DNA from: an uncultured Parolsenella sp.
Lineage (GTDB): Bacteria; Actinomycetota; Coriobacteriia; Coriobacteriales; Atopobiaceae
NCBI RefSeq assembly: GCF_934660935.1
Contig: NZ_CAKUIH010000012.1
Coordinates: 1-55,596, forward strand
Reading direction: 5' to 3'
Length of the DNA stretch: 55,596 bases
Positions 33,119 through 41,011 of this stretch are shown in pieces. Within the stretch, counting starts at the first letter, position 1. Each line of letters starts with the position of its first letter. The position numbers and the translations under genes are program-made. The notes beneath the pieces were generated by a model. That model was not told where the DNA came from. It worked only from the letters and a program-made list of their open reading frames with translations, and searched no databases.

Positions 33119-34279
33119 ATGGTTCAGCATAGGTGTCCGGACACGCGTTGGTCCTGGGTCGAGATCGACAAGGGCGCGCTGCGTCGCAATACGCGCGCGT
33201 TCAAGGAGAAGCTCGAACCGGGCGTGCGCATGATGGCCGTCGTCAAGGCGGATGCCTATGGACACGGCGCTGTCGAGTGCGTGAAGGTCATGCATGCCGC
33301 CGGCGCGGACCAGTTTGCCGTCGCCACGGTGGAGGAGGGGCTTGAGCTTCGCAGGGCAGGTGTCACCTGGCCCATCCTCATCCTCTCCGAGCCTCCGATG
33401 GAGTGCGTCCAGACCCTCATCGAGAACGACATAATGCCGAGCGTCTACACGCCCGAGTTTGCCCTTGCCTATGGGGAGTGCGCCGCGGCGTTCGACAAGG
33501 TGGGCAAGTACCATCTCGCCATCGAGACGGGCATGACTCGCATCGGCGTGGGCTGGAAGGACGCCCTCGAATTCCGGCACAGCATCGATTTCCACCGCGG
33601 CCTCTCGTGCGCGGGCACCTTCACGCACTTTGCCACGGCGGACGTCCCCAATGACTGGACCTTCGGCCTGCAGTATCGTCGCTTCACCGAGGCCGTCGCC
33701 GAGATGCGCGCCGCTGGCGTTGACTGCGGCCTTGTGCACTGCGACAACACCCCGGCTACGGTGCTCCATCCGGAGACCCACCTCGACATGTGTCGCGTGG
33801 GCGTTGGCCTTTACGGCATGCAGCCTGCGGATTCCACGCGCCCCCACATCTCCCTCGACCCGGTCATGAGTGTGCGCGCCCGTGTGACGCGCGTCGTGTA
33901 TCCGCCGGTGGGCTCTGGTGTGGGCTATGGCCAGACCTACTCCGTCGCCAGGCAGAACGTTCAGATCGCGACCTTCCCGATCGGCTATGCGGATGGCCTC
34001 GCGCGTTCGCTTTCCGGCAAGATGGACGTCCTGGTTCATGGCACCCGTTGCCCGCAGGTGGGAAACATCTGCATGGACCAGTGCATGTTCGCCGTTGACG
34101 TCAACACGACTCGCGCCGCTCGCCCGATGGACGAGGTCCACTACGGTGACCTCGTGACCGTCATGGGCGCGGACGGCGACGAGCGCATCACCGCCGAGGA
34201 GATAGCTGACCTGCGCGGAACCATCAACTATGAGGTGACGTGCAACTTCGGTGCCCGCCTCGAGAAGGTTTACATCTAG
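33119..34279 (+). CDS. alr: alanine racemase
   Basis: PLP enzyme interconverting L- and D-alanine for peptidoglycan. It has 386 residues, with the PLP lysine at Lys43 in AVVKADAYGHG and the second catalytic base tyrosine in GVGYGQTYSV of the C-terminal domain. A TTG at 33092 would lengthen it, but the ATG at 33119 is correctly placed after ACGGAGGC. The gene ends just before the AGGAGG of the UDG gene. It is the only Alr in the window, so probably biosynthetic. Confidence 0.96.
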   Translation: MVQHRCPDTRWSWVEIDKGALRRNTRAFKEKLEPGVRMMAVVKADAYGHGAVECVKVMHAAGADQFAVATVEEGLELRRAGVTWPILILSEPPMECVQTLIENDIMPSVYTPEFALAYGECAAAFDKVGKYHLAIETGMTRIGVGWKDALEFRHSIDFHRGLSCAGTFTHFATADVPNDWTFGLQYRRFTEAVAEMRAAGVDCGLVHCDNTPATVLHPETHLDMCRVGVGLYGMQPADSTRPHISLDPVMSVRARVTRVVYPPVGSGVGYGQTYSVARQNVQIATFPIGYADGLARSLSGKMDVLVHGTRCPQVGNICMDQCMFAVDVNTTRAARPMDEVHYGDLVTVMGADGDERITAEEIADLRGTINYEVTCNFGARLEKVYI

Positions 34280-34291
34280 GAGGTTTTCCTC

Positions 34292-35002
34292 GTGTCCGTC
34301 ATGAAGATCCCCGGCCACGTCAACCAGAAGCCTGGCGAGGTCATGCTCGAGGAGATCGAGAACCTGCTCGGCGACTGCAAGCGCTGTGAGCTCGGGCAGA
34401 CGCGCTCCCACCTCGTCTTTGGAACCGGAGACCCCCATGCTCGCGTGATGTTCGTGGGCGAGGGTCCGGGCAAGAACGAGGACCTCAAGGGCGAGCCCTT
34501 CGTGGGCGCCGCCGGTAAGAAGCTGGATTCCCTCCTCTCCATCGCAGGTCTCACGCGTGAGGAGATATACATCGCCAACGTCGTGAAGTGCCGCCCGCCC
34601 GGAAACCGTAACCCCAAGCCGGACGAGATCGAGGCGTGCTCGCCCTTCCTACGTGAGCAGATCCGTTCCGTCTGGCCTGACGTCATCGTCTGCCTGGGCA
34701 ACTTTGCCTCGCAGTGGGTTCTCAAGACCGATCGCGGCGTGACGCAGCTGCGCGGCAAGCTCTACCAGCAGGGTCACTTCGTCGTGGCGCCCACGTTCCA
34801 TCCGGCCGCCTGCATCTACCACTCCGATTGGCAGCCCCTGCTCGAGGAAGACCTCGCGCGCGTGGGTGCTTGGCTTGCCGCCAATCCGCGCGGAGAGGTC
34901 ACGGCTGCTGCGGCGACCGCCCACAACGTGAGGCCGGTCGCGGACGCTGCCGGCAAGAAGGCACCTGCAGGCGCGGGTCTTCCTGAGGAGGCGGCGCGAT
35001 GA
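34292..35002 (+). CDS. uracil-DNA glycosylase, family 4 (iron-sulfur)
   Basis: Removes uracil from DNA at the start of base excision repair. The four [4Fe-4S] ligands are visible: Cys29 and Cys32 (DCKRCELG), Cys100 (VVKCRPPGNRNP) and Cys116 (EIEACSPF). The active site motif GEGPGKNED is at residues 56-64, and the leucine/histidine loop is PTFHPAACIY. A GTG start at 34292 is preceded by AGGAGG at good distance; ATG 34301 is the alternative. The C-terminal 40 residues are Ala/Pro-rich and probably disordered. Its stop overlaps the tsaE start (ATGA). Confidence 0.95.
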   Translation: MSVMKIPGHVNQKPGEVMLEEIENLLGDCKRCELGQTRSHLVFGTGDPHARVMFVGEGPGKNEDLKGEPFVGAAGKKLDSLLSIAGLTREEIYIANVVKCRPPGNRNPKPDEIEACSPFLREQIRSVWPDVIVCLGNFASQWVLKTDRGVTQLRGKLYQQGHFVVAPTFHPAACIYHSDWQPLLEEDLARVGAWLAANPRGEVTAAAATAHNVRPVADAAGKKAPAGAGLPEEAAR

Positions 35003-35478
35003 CCGGATGCTTCGAGAGCGCGAGCCCCGAGGAGACGTTCGAGCTGGGCAAGCGTCTGGGAGCTGCGCTCGAACCGGGCGACGTCCTGGTGCTCACGGGA
35101 GACCTCGGTGCCGGCAAGACGCAGCTCACGAAGGGCATCGCCGCCGCCATGGGTGTCGAGGACGAGGTTACGAGCCCGACGTTCGCTCTCGAGGCCGTTC
35201 ATGAGGGCGAACGCATGCCGCTCTACCACTTCGACCTCTATCGTCTGCATGATGCCGAGGAGCTCGGCGACGCTGGCGTGTGGGACGTGCTTGGCGGCGA
35301 TGGCGTCTGCGTCATCGAGTGGGGTGAGCAATTCTCTGACGAATTGGGTGACGAGCGCCTTGACGTGTTCGTGACGCGTGACGAGGAGGGCGCGGCACCG
35401 GGCGAGGAGCCTTGCCGCGAGATTCGCCTCGTCGCGCACGATGCGCGCGGCGAAAAGATCGTGGCCGCGCTGGGGTAG
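34999..35478 (+). CDS. tsaE: tRNA t6A biosynthesis ATPase TsaE
   Basis: P-loop ATPase that powers turnover of the TsaB-TsaD complex making N6-threonylcarbamoyladenosine at tRNA position 37. It has 159 residues, with Walker A GDLGAGKT (34-41), then TSPTFAL and HFDLYRL, typical of the family. It overlaps the UDG gene by 4 bases. The other complex members are fused in the next gene, 214 bases downstream. That gap is unusually G/C-rich and holds at least eight GCGTGC hexamers. Confidence 0.96.
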   Translation: MTGCFESASPEETFELGKRLGAALEPGDVLVLTGDLGAGKTQLTKGIAAAMGVEDEVTSPTFALEAVHEGERMPLYHFDLYRLHDAEELGDAGVWDVLGGDGVCVIEWGEQFSDELGDERLDVFVTRDEEGAAPGEEPCREIRLVAHDARGEKIVAALG

Positions 35479-35692
35479 GGCCTGCGTCGCGAACGCGTGC
35501 TACGTGCACGCTGCGGGCGCGTGCCGCGTGCGTGCTGCGTGCGCGCGTCACGGGCGCACGCTTTGCGCGCTGGGCCGCCGCCCGGCGTCACGCGTGCCGT
35601 TGCCATGGCGCTTGATGTCCCGCGCGTGCGTCGTGCGTGCTAGACGGCTACACTTGATGGGTTAAACGCACTGCCGAGAGGGGCCGTAACCC
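35479..35692 (+). other. spacer rich in GCGTGC hexamers before the t6A fusion gene
   Basis: No frame with a ribosome binding site is seen. The hexamer GCGTGC recurs at least eight times, some overlapping. A TACACT at about 35649-35654 could be a -10 box, and GAGAGGGG precedes the ATG at 35693. Confidence 0.4.
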
Positions 35693-38095
35693 ATGAGCCT
35701 AGCCGCATCTTCACACATCGTTCTCGCCGTCGATACCTCGACGGATATGCTCGCATGCGCCGTTGGACGCGTCGAGGGCGAACGCGTCGAGCTGCTTGCC
35801 GCGGGCGATCACCTGTGCCGTCGCCATGCGAACGAGGAACTTGTGAACACGTGCGCCGGCGTGCTCGAGCGTGCCGGCCTTACGCGCGGGGATGTGGATT
35901 GCGTTCTCGTGGGGCGTGGCCCCGGCAGCTTTACGGGGGTGCGCATTGGCATCGCGACTGCCAAGGGCCTTGCCTGCGGCCTTGAGCGCCCGCTCTTTGG
36001 CGCCTCGACTCTCGACGCCGTCGCTTGGGGCGTCTGGAAGTCTGGCGTGCGCGGCCTCGTGGGAGTCGTTGGCGATGCCATGCGTCGCGAGGTCTACCCC
36101 GGTCTGTATCAGGTTGACGAGAGCGGCCCCGTGCGTCTGTTTGAGGTGGAGACCGTCGTCAAGGCGGCGGATGCCGTCGCTGCCTGGGCGGAGCGCCCGG
36201 ACGCTGGGGAGATCATCCTCGCGGGCGATGGCCTTGCCAAGTACCGCGCCCAGTATGAGGAGGCCGGCTTCGCGCGTTTTGCGAGCGAGGATGCCTGGCA
36301 TCCGGTGGGCGAGGGCCTGATTCGCGCTGCCGCGGCGGCTGGGACGTTTGACGGCGAGAACACCGCTCCGGCAAACAGCGGTGACCCCGCGCTCGTGCTC
36401 CCCGTCTACACGCGTCTCTCCGACGCCGAGGAGAACGAGGCAAAGCGCCTCGGCCTCGCCTCTCCCGCAACCGTCACCACCACGGGGTGCGATGACGCGC
36501 TCGCAGACCGTCACCTCCAGCTCCGTCCTGCCAATGCCAATGACCCCGCGGCGCTCGCGGCGCTTGAGCTCAAGGTCTTTGGCGATTCGAACCACACGCC
36601 CTGGAGCGAGAACCTCTTTGCGGATGACCTCGCGCTTCCCGGTCACATCTGGTGGGTCGCTCATGACGAGGGCTCCATCGTGGGCTATGCCGGAGGCGTC
36701 GTCGCCGGCGGAGAGATCCAGATCGACAACGTCGCCGTGGCCCCCTCGCGCCGCCGTGAGGGTATCGCCGCAAGGCTGCTCGCCCGTGTGACCTATGACG
36801 CGCAGATGCTGGGTGCCACGACCTCCGTGCTTGAAGCGGACGTTGATAACGCCGCAGCTCAGGCGCTTTATGCGGGTCTCGGCTATGCCGAGGTCGGCCG
36901 TAGGCCCAACTACTATGGACAGGGTCACGCCGCTCTTATCATGGAGGCGCAGCTTCCGCTCGTGACGCCAAGCCGTCATGACACGCCCGATCCGCACGCT
37001 TCCGTCCGCCCGTGGCCCATTGTGGCCGCTCCGCGTGGAGATGCCGCGCACGAGGCAATCGCTGCCGCCGGTCCCCTGATCCTTGCCATCGAGAGCAGCT
37101 GTGACGAGACCGCGATGGCCGTCATCGACGGCGCGGGCGAGATCGTCGCCAACGTCGTCGCCACCCAGATCGACTTCCACGCACGCTTTGGCGGCGTTGT
37201 TCCGGAGATCGCGAGCCGTAAGCACACGGAGGCGATCGTCGGCGTCTACGAAGAGACGATGGCGAAGGCCGGAGCTCACTTTGGCGTCGACACGCTCGTC
37301 CCGGCAGACCTTGCCGCCGTGGGTGTAACCCAAGGGCCGGGTCTCGTTGGCGCTCTCGTGGTGGGCATCGCGTTTGCCAAGGGTCTTGCCTCCGGTGCTG
37401 ACCTGCCGCTTATTGGCGTGAACCATCTCGAGGGCCATCTCTTCGCCAATCTCTTCGAGACCCCCGACCTCAAGCCGCCCTTCGTGGCGAGCCTCGTCTC
37501 GGGCGGCCACACCATGCTCGTCCACGTGCGCGACTGGGGCGACTACGAGGTCCTCGGCCAGACCATCGACGATGCCGTGGGCGAGGCCTTCGACAAGGTC
37601 GCCAAGGCGCTGGGTCTGGGCTATCCGGGCGGCCCCGTTATCAGCCGCCTGGCCGAGAAGGGCAACCGCAAGGCGATTCACTTCCCGCGTGCGATGATGC
37701 ACAGCGGCGATTACAGCTTCTCGCTCTCGGGTCTCAAGACCAGCGTCATCACCTACATCAATAACGAGAACCGTGCCGGACGCGCTATCAACCTGCCCGA
37801 CCTCGCGGCGAGCTTCGAGGCTGCGGTCATTGACGTGCAGGTGGCGAAGGCAGCCGAGGCCGTCTCGAAGACCGGCGCCCGCGACTTCTGCGTGGGCGGT
37901 GGCGTCGCGGCGAACCCCCAGCTCCGCGAGGCGTACAAGCGTAAGTTCGGCCGCATGCACGTGCGCGTCACCGTGCCGCCCCTCACTGCCTGCACGGACA
38001 ACGCCGCGATGATCGCCCTCGTTGCCAAGCGCAAGTTCGACCTCGGCGAGTTCTCCGACCCATCCATGGACGCCACCCCCAACATGAGCCTGTAG
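35693..38095 (+). CDS. tsaD: TsaB-RimI-TsaD triple fusion protein
   Basis: One 800-residue protein joining three normally separate enzymes. Residues about 9-235 are TsaB (VLAVDTSTDMLA, GRGPGSFTGVRIGIATAKGL). Residues about 265-420 are a GNAT acetyltransferase of the RimI type, which acetylates ribosomal protein S18; the acetyl-CoA loop is RRREGIAARLL near residue 352. Residues about 460-800 are TsaD, the threonylcarbamoyl transferase: ILAIESSCDETAMAV, EIASRKHTEAIV, the metal-binding VNHLEGHL, and VGGGVAANPQLR. TsaE is encoded just upstream, so only TsaC is missing from the pathway here. No internal stop or frame change is present, and the linkers are short. Fusing TsaB and TsaD fixes 1:1 stoichiometry. 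Confidence 0.95.
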   Translation: MSLAASSHIVLAVDTSTDMLACAVGRVEGERVELLAAGDHLCRRHANEELVNTCAGVLERAGLTRGDVDCVLVGRGPGSFTGVRIGIATAKGLACGLERPLFGASTLDAVAWGVWKSGVRGLVGVVGDAMRREVYPGLYQVDESGPVRLFEVETVVKAADAVAAWAERPDAGEIILAGDGLAKYRAQYEEAGFARFASEDAWHPVGEGLIRAAAAAGTFDGENTAPANSGDPALVLPVYTRLSDAEENEAKRLGLASPATVTTTGCDDALADRHLQLRPANANDPAALAALELKVFGDSNHTPWSENLFADDLALPGHIWWVAHDEGSIVGYAGGVVAGGEIQIDNVAVAPSRRREGIAARLLARVTYDAQMLGATTSVLEADVDNAAAQALYAGLGYAEVGRRPNYYGQGHAALIMEAQLPLVTPSRHDTPDPHASVRPWPIVAAPRGDAAHEAIAAAGPLILAIESSCDETAMAVIDGAGEIVANVVATQIDFHARFGGVVPEIASRKHTEAIVGVYEETMAKAGAHFGVDTLVPADLAAVGVTQGPGLVGALVVGIAFAKGLASGADLPLIGVNHLEGHLFANLFETPDLKPPFVASLVSGGHTMLVHVRDWGDYEVLGQTIDDAVGEAFDKVAKALGLGYPGGPVISRLAEKGNRKAIHFPRAMMHSGDYSFSLSGLKTSVITYINNENRAGRAINLPDLAASFEAAVIDVQVAKAAEAVSKTGARDFCVGGGVAANPQLREAYKRKFGRMHVRVTVPPLTACTDNAAMIALVAKRKFDLGEFSDPSMDATPNMSL

Positions 38096-38097
38096 TG

Positions 38098-38128
38098 ACC
38101 TGAAAAAGGGACAGTCCCTTTTTCAGGT
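38098..38128. repeat. REP-like palindrome, left copy
   Basis: Arms ACCTGAAAAAGGGAC and GTCCCTTTTTCAGGT (15 bases each) are perfect complements around a single A. It begins 3 bases after the TsaB-RimI-TsaD stop and could also act as that gene's terminator. An identical copy, except for the centre base, lies at 38965. Confidence 0.92.
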
Positions 38129-38227
38129 TTTAAAGCTCGCAAAAGCGATGTTCCGTTTGTCAGGTTTTTAGAGGACCGAACGGGTATAAGCCTCCTCACC
38201 TTAATCGACGGGTGGGGAGGCGTTCAT

Positions 38228-38965
38228 ATGCCGAGGAGTGCGCGCGCAAGGTCGGAATCCGGTTTCTATCACGTTGTCGCGAAGGGCAACGGCGGCCAAA
38301 ACCTGTTCGAGGACGCAAGCGACTATCGTGCGTTTCTCGAGCTAGTTTCCGCGGCGGCCGAGAAGTGTGGCGTGCTCGTCCACGCCTACTGCCTCATGTC
38401 CAACCACGTGCATCTCCTCCTCGAGGATCGCGGCAATCGACTGAGCGACTTCATGAAGTCGCTCACCACGGGGTACGCCATGCGTTTCAACGCGAAGACG
38501 GGTCATATCGGCCACGTCTTCCAGCAGAGGTTTAAGAGCCAACCGGTCGAGAGCGAGGCCTATCTGTTGCAGGCGGCGCGCTATATCCACAACAATCCTG
38601 CCAAGGCGGGCATTTGTCCGGCGGACGAGTATTTGTGGAGCAGCTACCACGAGTACGCATCGGGCGTCCAGGGGATCGCGACCGTCACGCTGGTGCTCGG
38701 CATGTGCGGCGGCAGGGAGGGGTTTCGCGTGTTCCAGGCCCAGGGCGAGGGCGACTATCGCTTTGGCCAGCGCTCGCGGGTTACAGATGCCGAGGCCCGC
38801 GAGGTCGCGCGGCGCATCCTTGGCGATATCGCCCCGGGAGACATCAAAGCGATGGAGCGGCCGCGCCGCAATGCGCTACTCTTTGACCTTAAGGATGCGG
38901 GCCTGTCTGTGCGCCAGATCGAGAGGCTGACCGGCCTTGGCAAATGGATTATCAACGAGGCGTGA
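38228..38965 (+). CDS. REP-associated tyrosine transposase (RAYT)
   Basis: Single-strand DNA transposase of the Y1/HUH family, 245 residues. The metal-binding HUH motif is His60-Val-His62 in LMSNHVHLLLE, and the catalytic tyrosine is most likely Tyr119 in AARYIHNNPAKAG. FYHVVAKGNGGQNLF and HVFQQRFKS are also family-typical. The C-terminal 80 residues add a helix-turn-helix-like segment (LSVRQIERLTGLGKWIINEA). The ATG follows GGGGAGG. All key residues are present, so it may be active. Its stop codon overlaps the first base of the right palindrome, and no accessory orfB is present. Confidence 0.92.
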   Translation: MPRSARARSESGFYHVVAKGNGGQNLFEDASDYRAFLELVSAAAEKCGVLVHAYCLMSNHVHLLLEDRGNRLSDFMKSLTTGYAMRFNAKTGHIGHVFQQRFKSQPVESEAYLLQAARYIHNNPAKAGICPADEYLWSSYHEYASGVQGIATVTLVLGMCGGREGFRVFQAQGEGDYRFGQRSRVTDAEAREVARRILGDIAPGDIKAMERPRRNALLFDLKDAGLSVRQIERLTGLGKWIINEA

Positions 38966-38995
38966 CCTGAAAAAGGGACTGTCCCTTTTTCAGGT
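38965..38995. repeat. REP-like palindrome, right copy, abutting the nadE ribosome binding site
   Basis: The same 15-base arms as the copy at 38098, around a central T. The last base is directly followed by AGGAGG (38996-39001), the Shine-Dalgarno of nadE. Confidence 0.92.
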
Positions 38996-39007
38996 AGGAG
39001 GTATGAG

Positions 39008-41008
39008 ATGCGAGACGGATTCATTAGGGTTGCGGCGCTGACGCCGGCGGTGCGCGTGGCGGACGTTGAGTTCAACGTCGATTCTTGCGCGGCGGCCGTG
39101 CTCGCCTCCGATGCCCAGGTCATCGTGCTGCCTGAGCTCGCGATCACCTCCTACACCTGCGAGGACCTCTTCTGGCAGGACGCGCTCCTGCGTGTCGCCG
39201 AGGAGGGCCTGGCAACCCTCGCCGCTAAGACGGCCGAGGTAGACGCCCTTGTTCTCGTGGGCGTGCCGGTTCGCGTTGCCTCCAAGCTCTACAACTGCGC
39301 AGCGGTTCTCTCGCGCGGCGAGCTCCTCGGTCTCGTGCCCAAGCGTAACATCCCCACCTACGGCGAGTTCTACGAGGGCAGGCGCTTCTCCGCCGGCCCT
39401 GAGGACGTGACGCTCGTGGGCTTCGCGGGCTTCGACGAGGTGCCGTTTGGCTCGGAACAGCTCTTCGAGTGCGAGGACGTGCCTGGCCTCGTCGTCGCGG
39501 CGGAGATCTGCGAAGACCTTTGGGTCCCCAACCCGCCGAGCACCGCTGCCGCCATGGCGGGCGCGACTCTCGTCTGCAACCTCTCTGCCTCGAACGAACT
39601 TGTGGGCAAGGCGGATTATCGCCGTGACCTCGTGAGCTCCACGAGCGCCCGTCTCATCTGCGCCTACGCCTATGCAAGCGCCGGCTGGGGCGAGTCAACC
39701 CAGGATGTCGTCTATGGTGGCCACTGTCTCGTGGCTGAGAACGGCCGCATCGTCGGCGAGGCTAAGCCGCTCGACGACGAGCTTCTCGTGCGTGCGGAGG
39801 GCCTTGCCTGCACCGGCGCCACCGCCGTGGTAGACCTCGGCCTTCTTGCCCATGATCGTCTGCGCATGTCGACGTTCGACGTCGATCCCATGGCATCGGG
39901 CTACGTCACCACGCTCTTTTCGCTCGCGTCGCGCGAGGTCTCGCTTGACTCGCGCTATGTGGACCCGCACCCCTTCGTGCCGGCGGATCCCGCCCGCCGT
40001 GCCGAGCGCTGCGAGTCGATCTTTGCCATCCAGGCCCACGGCCTTGCGAAGCGCCTCGCCCACACGCACTCGAAGCGCGCGGTCATCGGCGTCTCCGGCG
40101 GTCTCGACTCCACGCTGGCGCTGCTCGTTTGTGCCCGCGCCTTCGACCTACTCGGCCTCGATCGTTCCGGTATCCTCGCCATCACGATGCCTGGCTTCGG
40201 CACCACGAATCGCACGCATGACAACGCCCGCGTCATGTCCGAGGCGCTCGGCTGCGAGCTGCGTGAGGTGAGCATCGCCGCGGCGGTTCGCCAGCACTTC
40301 GCGGATATCGGCCATGACGAGGCGGACCACTCCGTGACCTACGAGAACGCGCAGGCCCGCGAACGCACCCAGATCCTCATGGACGTCGCGAACAAGGAGG
40401 GTGGCCTCGTGGTTGGCACGGGCGACCTCTCTGAGCTCGCCCTCGGCTGGGCCACCTACAACGCCGATCACATGAGCATGTACGGCGTGAACGCCGGCGT
40501 GCCCAAGACGCTCGTGCGCCACCTCGTTCGATACGTCTCGGACGAGGCTCGCTTGAAGGGCGATGACGCGCTCGCCGCCGTGCTCGATGACGTGCTCGAC
40601 ACGCCGGTCTCGCCGGAGCTCCTGCCCGCTACGGGCGACGGCAAGATCTCCCAGAAGACCGAGGACCTCGTGGGCCCCTACGAGCTCCATGACTTCTTTC
40701 TCTACAACGTGCTGCGCTGCGGCTTTGGCCCGGCGAAGGTCTATCGCCTGGCACTCGAGGCGTTTGGCGGCCGCTACGCGAGCGGCGCCGACGCCGATGA
40801 CGCCGCAGTTGGCACCTATGATGCCGAGACGATCATGAAGTGGCTGCGCAAGTTCTACTGGCGCTTCTTCTCGCAGCAGTTCAAGCGCAGCTGCCTGCCC
40901 GACGGTCCCAAGGTCGGCAGCGTGGCCGTGAGCCCGCGCGGCGACCTACGGATGCCGAGCGATGCCGTCTGCACGTTGTGGCAGCGCGAGCTCGACGGAC
41001 TGGAGTAG
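39008..41008 (+). CDS. nadE: glutamine-dependent NAD+ synthetase
   Basis: Catalyses the last step of NAD synthesis, amidating nicotinic acid adenine dinucleotide with ammonia from glutamine. It has 666 residues. The N-terminal nitrilase-type glutaminase carries the triad Glu43 (LPELAITSYT), Lys112 (VPKRNIPTYGEFYEG) and Cys168 (AAEICEDLW). The C-terminal synthetase has the P-loop GVSGGLDSTLALLV near residue 360, and GTGDLSELALGWATY. The ATG at 39008 follows AGGAGG, itself placed directly after a palindrome of the RAYT unit, so the native promoter may have been displaced. The LuxR-like gene starts 3 bases after the stop. Confidence 0.97.
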   Translation: MRDGFIRVAALTPAVRVADVEFNVDSCAAAVLASDAQVIVLPELAITSYTCEDLFWQDALLRVAEEGLATLAAKTAEVDALVLVGVPVRVASKLYNCAAVLSRGELLGLVPKRNIPTYGEFYEGRRFSAGPEDVTLVGFAGFDEVPFGSEQLFECEDVPGLVVAAEICEDLWVPNPPSTAAAMAGATLVCNLSASNELVGKADYRRDLVSSTSARLICAYAYASAGWGESTQDVVYGGHCLVAENGRIVGEAKPLDDELLVRAEGLACTGATAVVDLGLLAHDRLRMSTFDVDPMASGYVTTLFSLASREVSLDSRYVDPHPFVPADPARRAERCESIFAIQAHGLAKRLAHTHSKRAVIGVSGGLDSTLALLVCARAFDLLGLDRSGILAITMPGFGTTNRTHDNARVMSEALGCELREVSIAAAVRQHFADIGHDEADHSVTYENAQARERTQILMDVANKEGGLVVGTGDLSELALGWATYNADHMSMYGVNAGVPKTLVRHLVRYVSDEARLKGDDALAAVLDDVLDTPVSPELLPATGDGKISQKTEDLVGPYELHDFFLYNVLRCGFGPAKVYRLALEAFGGRYASGADADDAAVGTYDAETIMKWLRKFYWRFFSQQFKRSCLPDGPKVGSVAVSPRGDLRMPSDAVCTLWQRELDGLE

Positions 41009-41011
41009 CAA

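Larger units (their letters stand above)
38098..38995 (+). mobile_element. RAYT-palindrome unit inserted before nadE
   Basis: A REP-associated tyrosine transposase gene (38228-38965) lies between two direct copies of a 31-base palindrome (38098-38128 and 38965-38995). This is the architecture of IS200/IS605-related REP/RAYT systems, in which the transposase recognises the hairpins as single-stranded DNA. The outer boundaries are uncertain: the preceding GTG is shared by both copies (GTGACCTG), and a partial echo of the right arm (CAGGTTTTTAG) occurs near 38161-38171. Confidence 0.75.

Noticed and set aside
30956..34438. 1160-codon minus-strand frame opposite acpS, nnr and alr
   Set aside because: It spans three well-supported genes on the other strand; its His/Arg/Gly-rich composition is typical of an antisense shadow.
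35711..37960. 749-codon minus-strand frame opposite the TsaB-RimI-TsaD gene
   Set aside because: Shadow of a gene with clear catalytic motifs on the plus strand.
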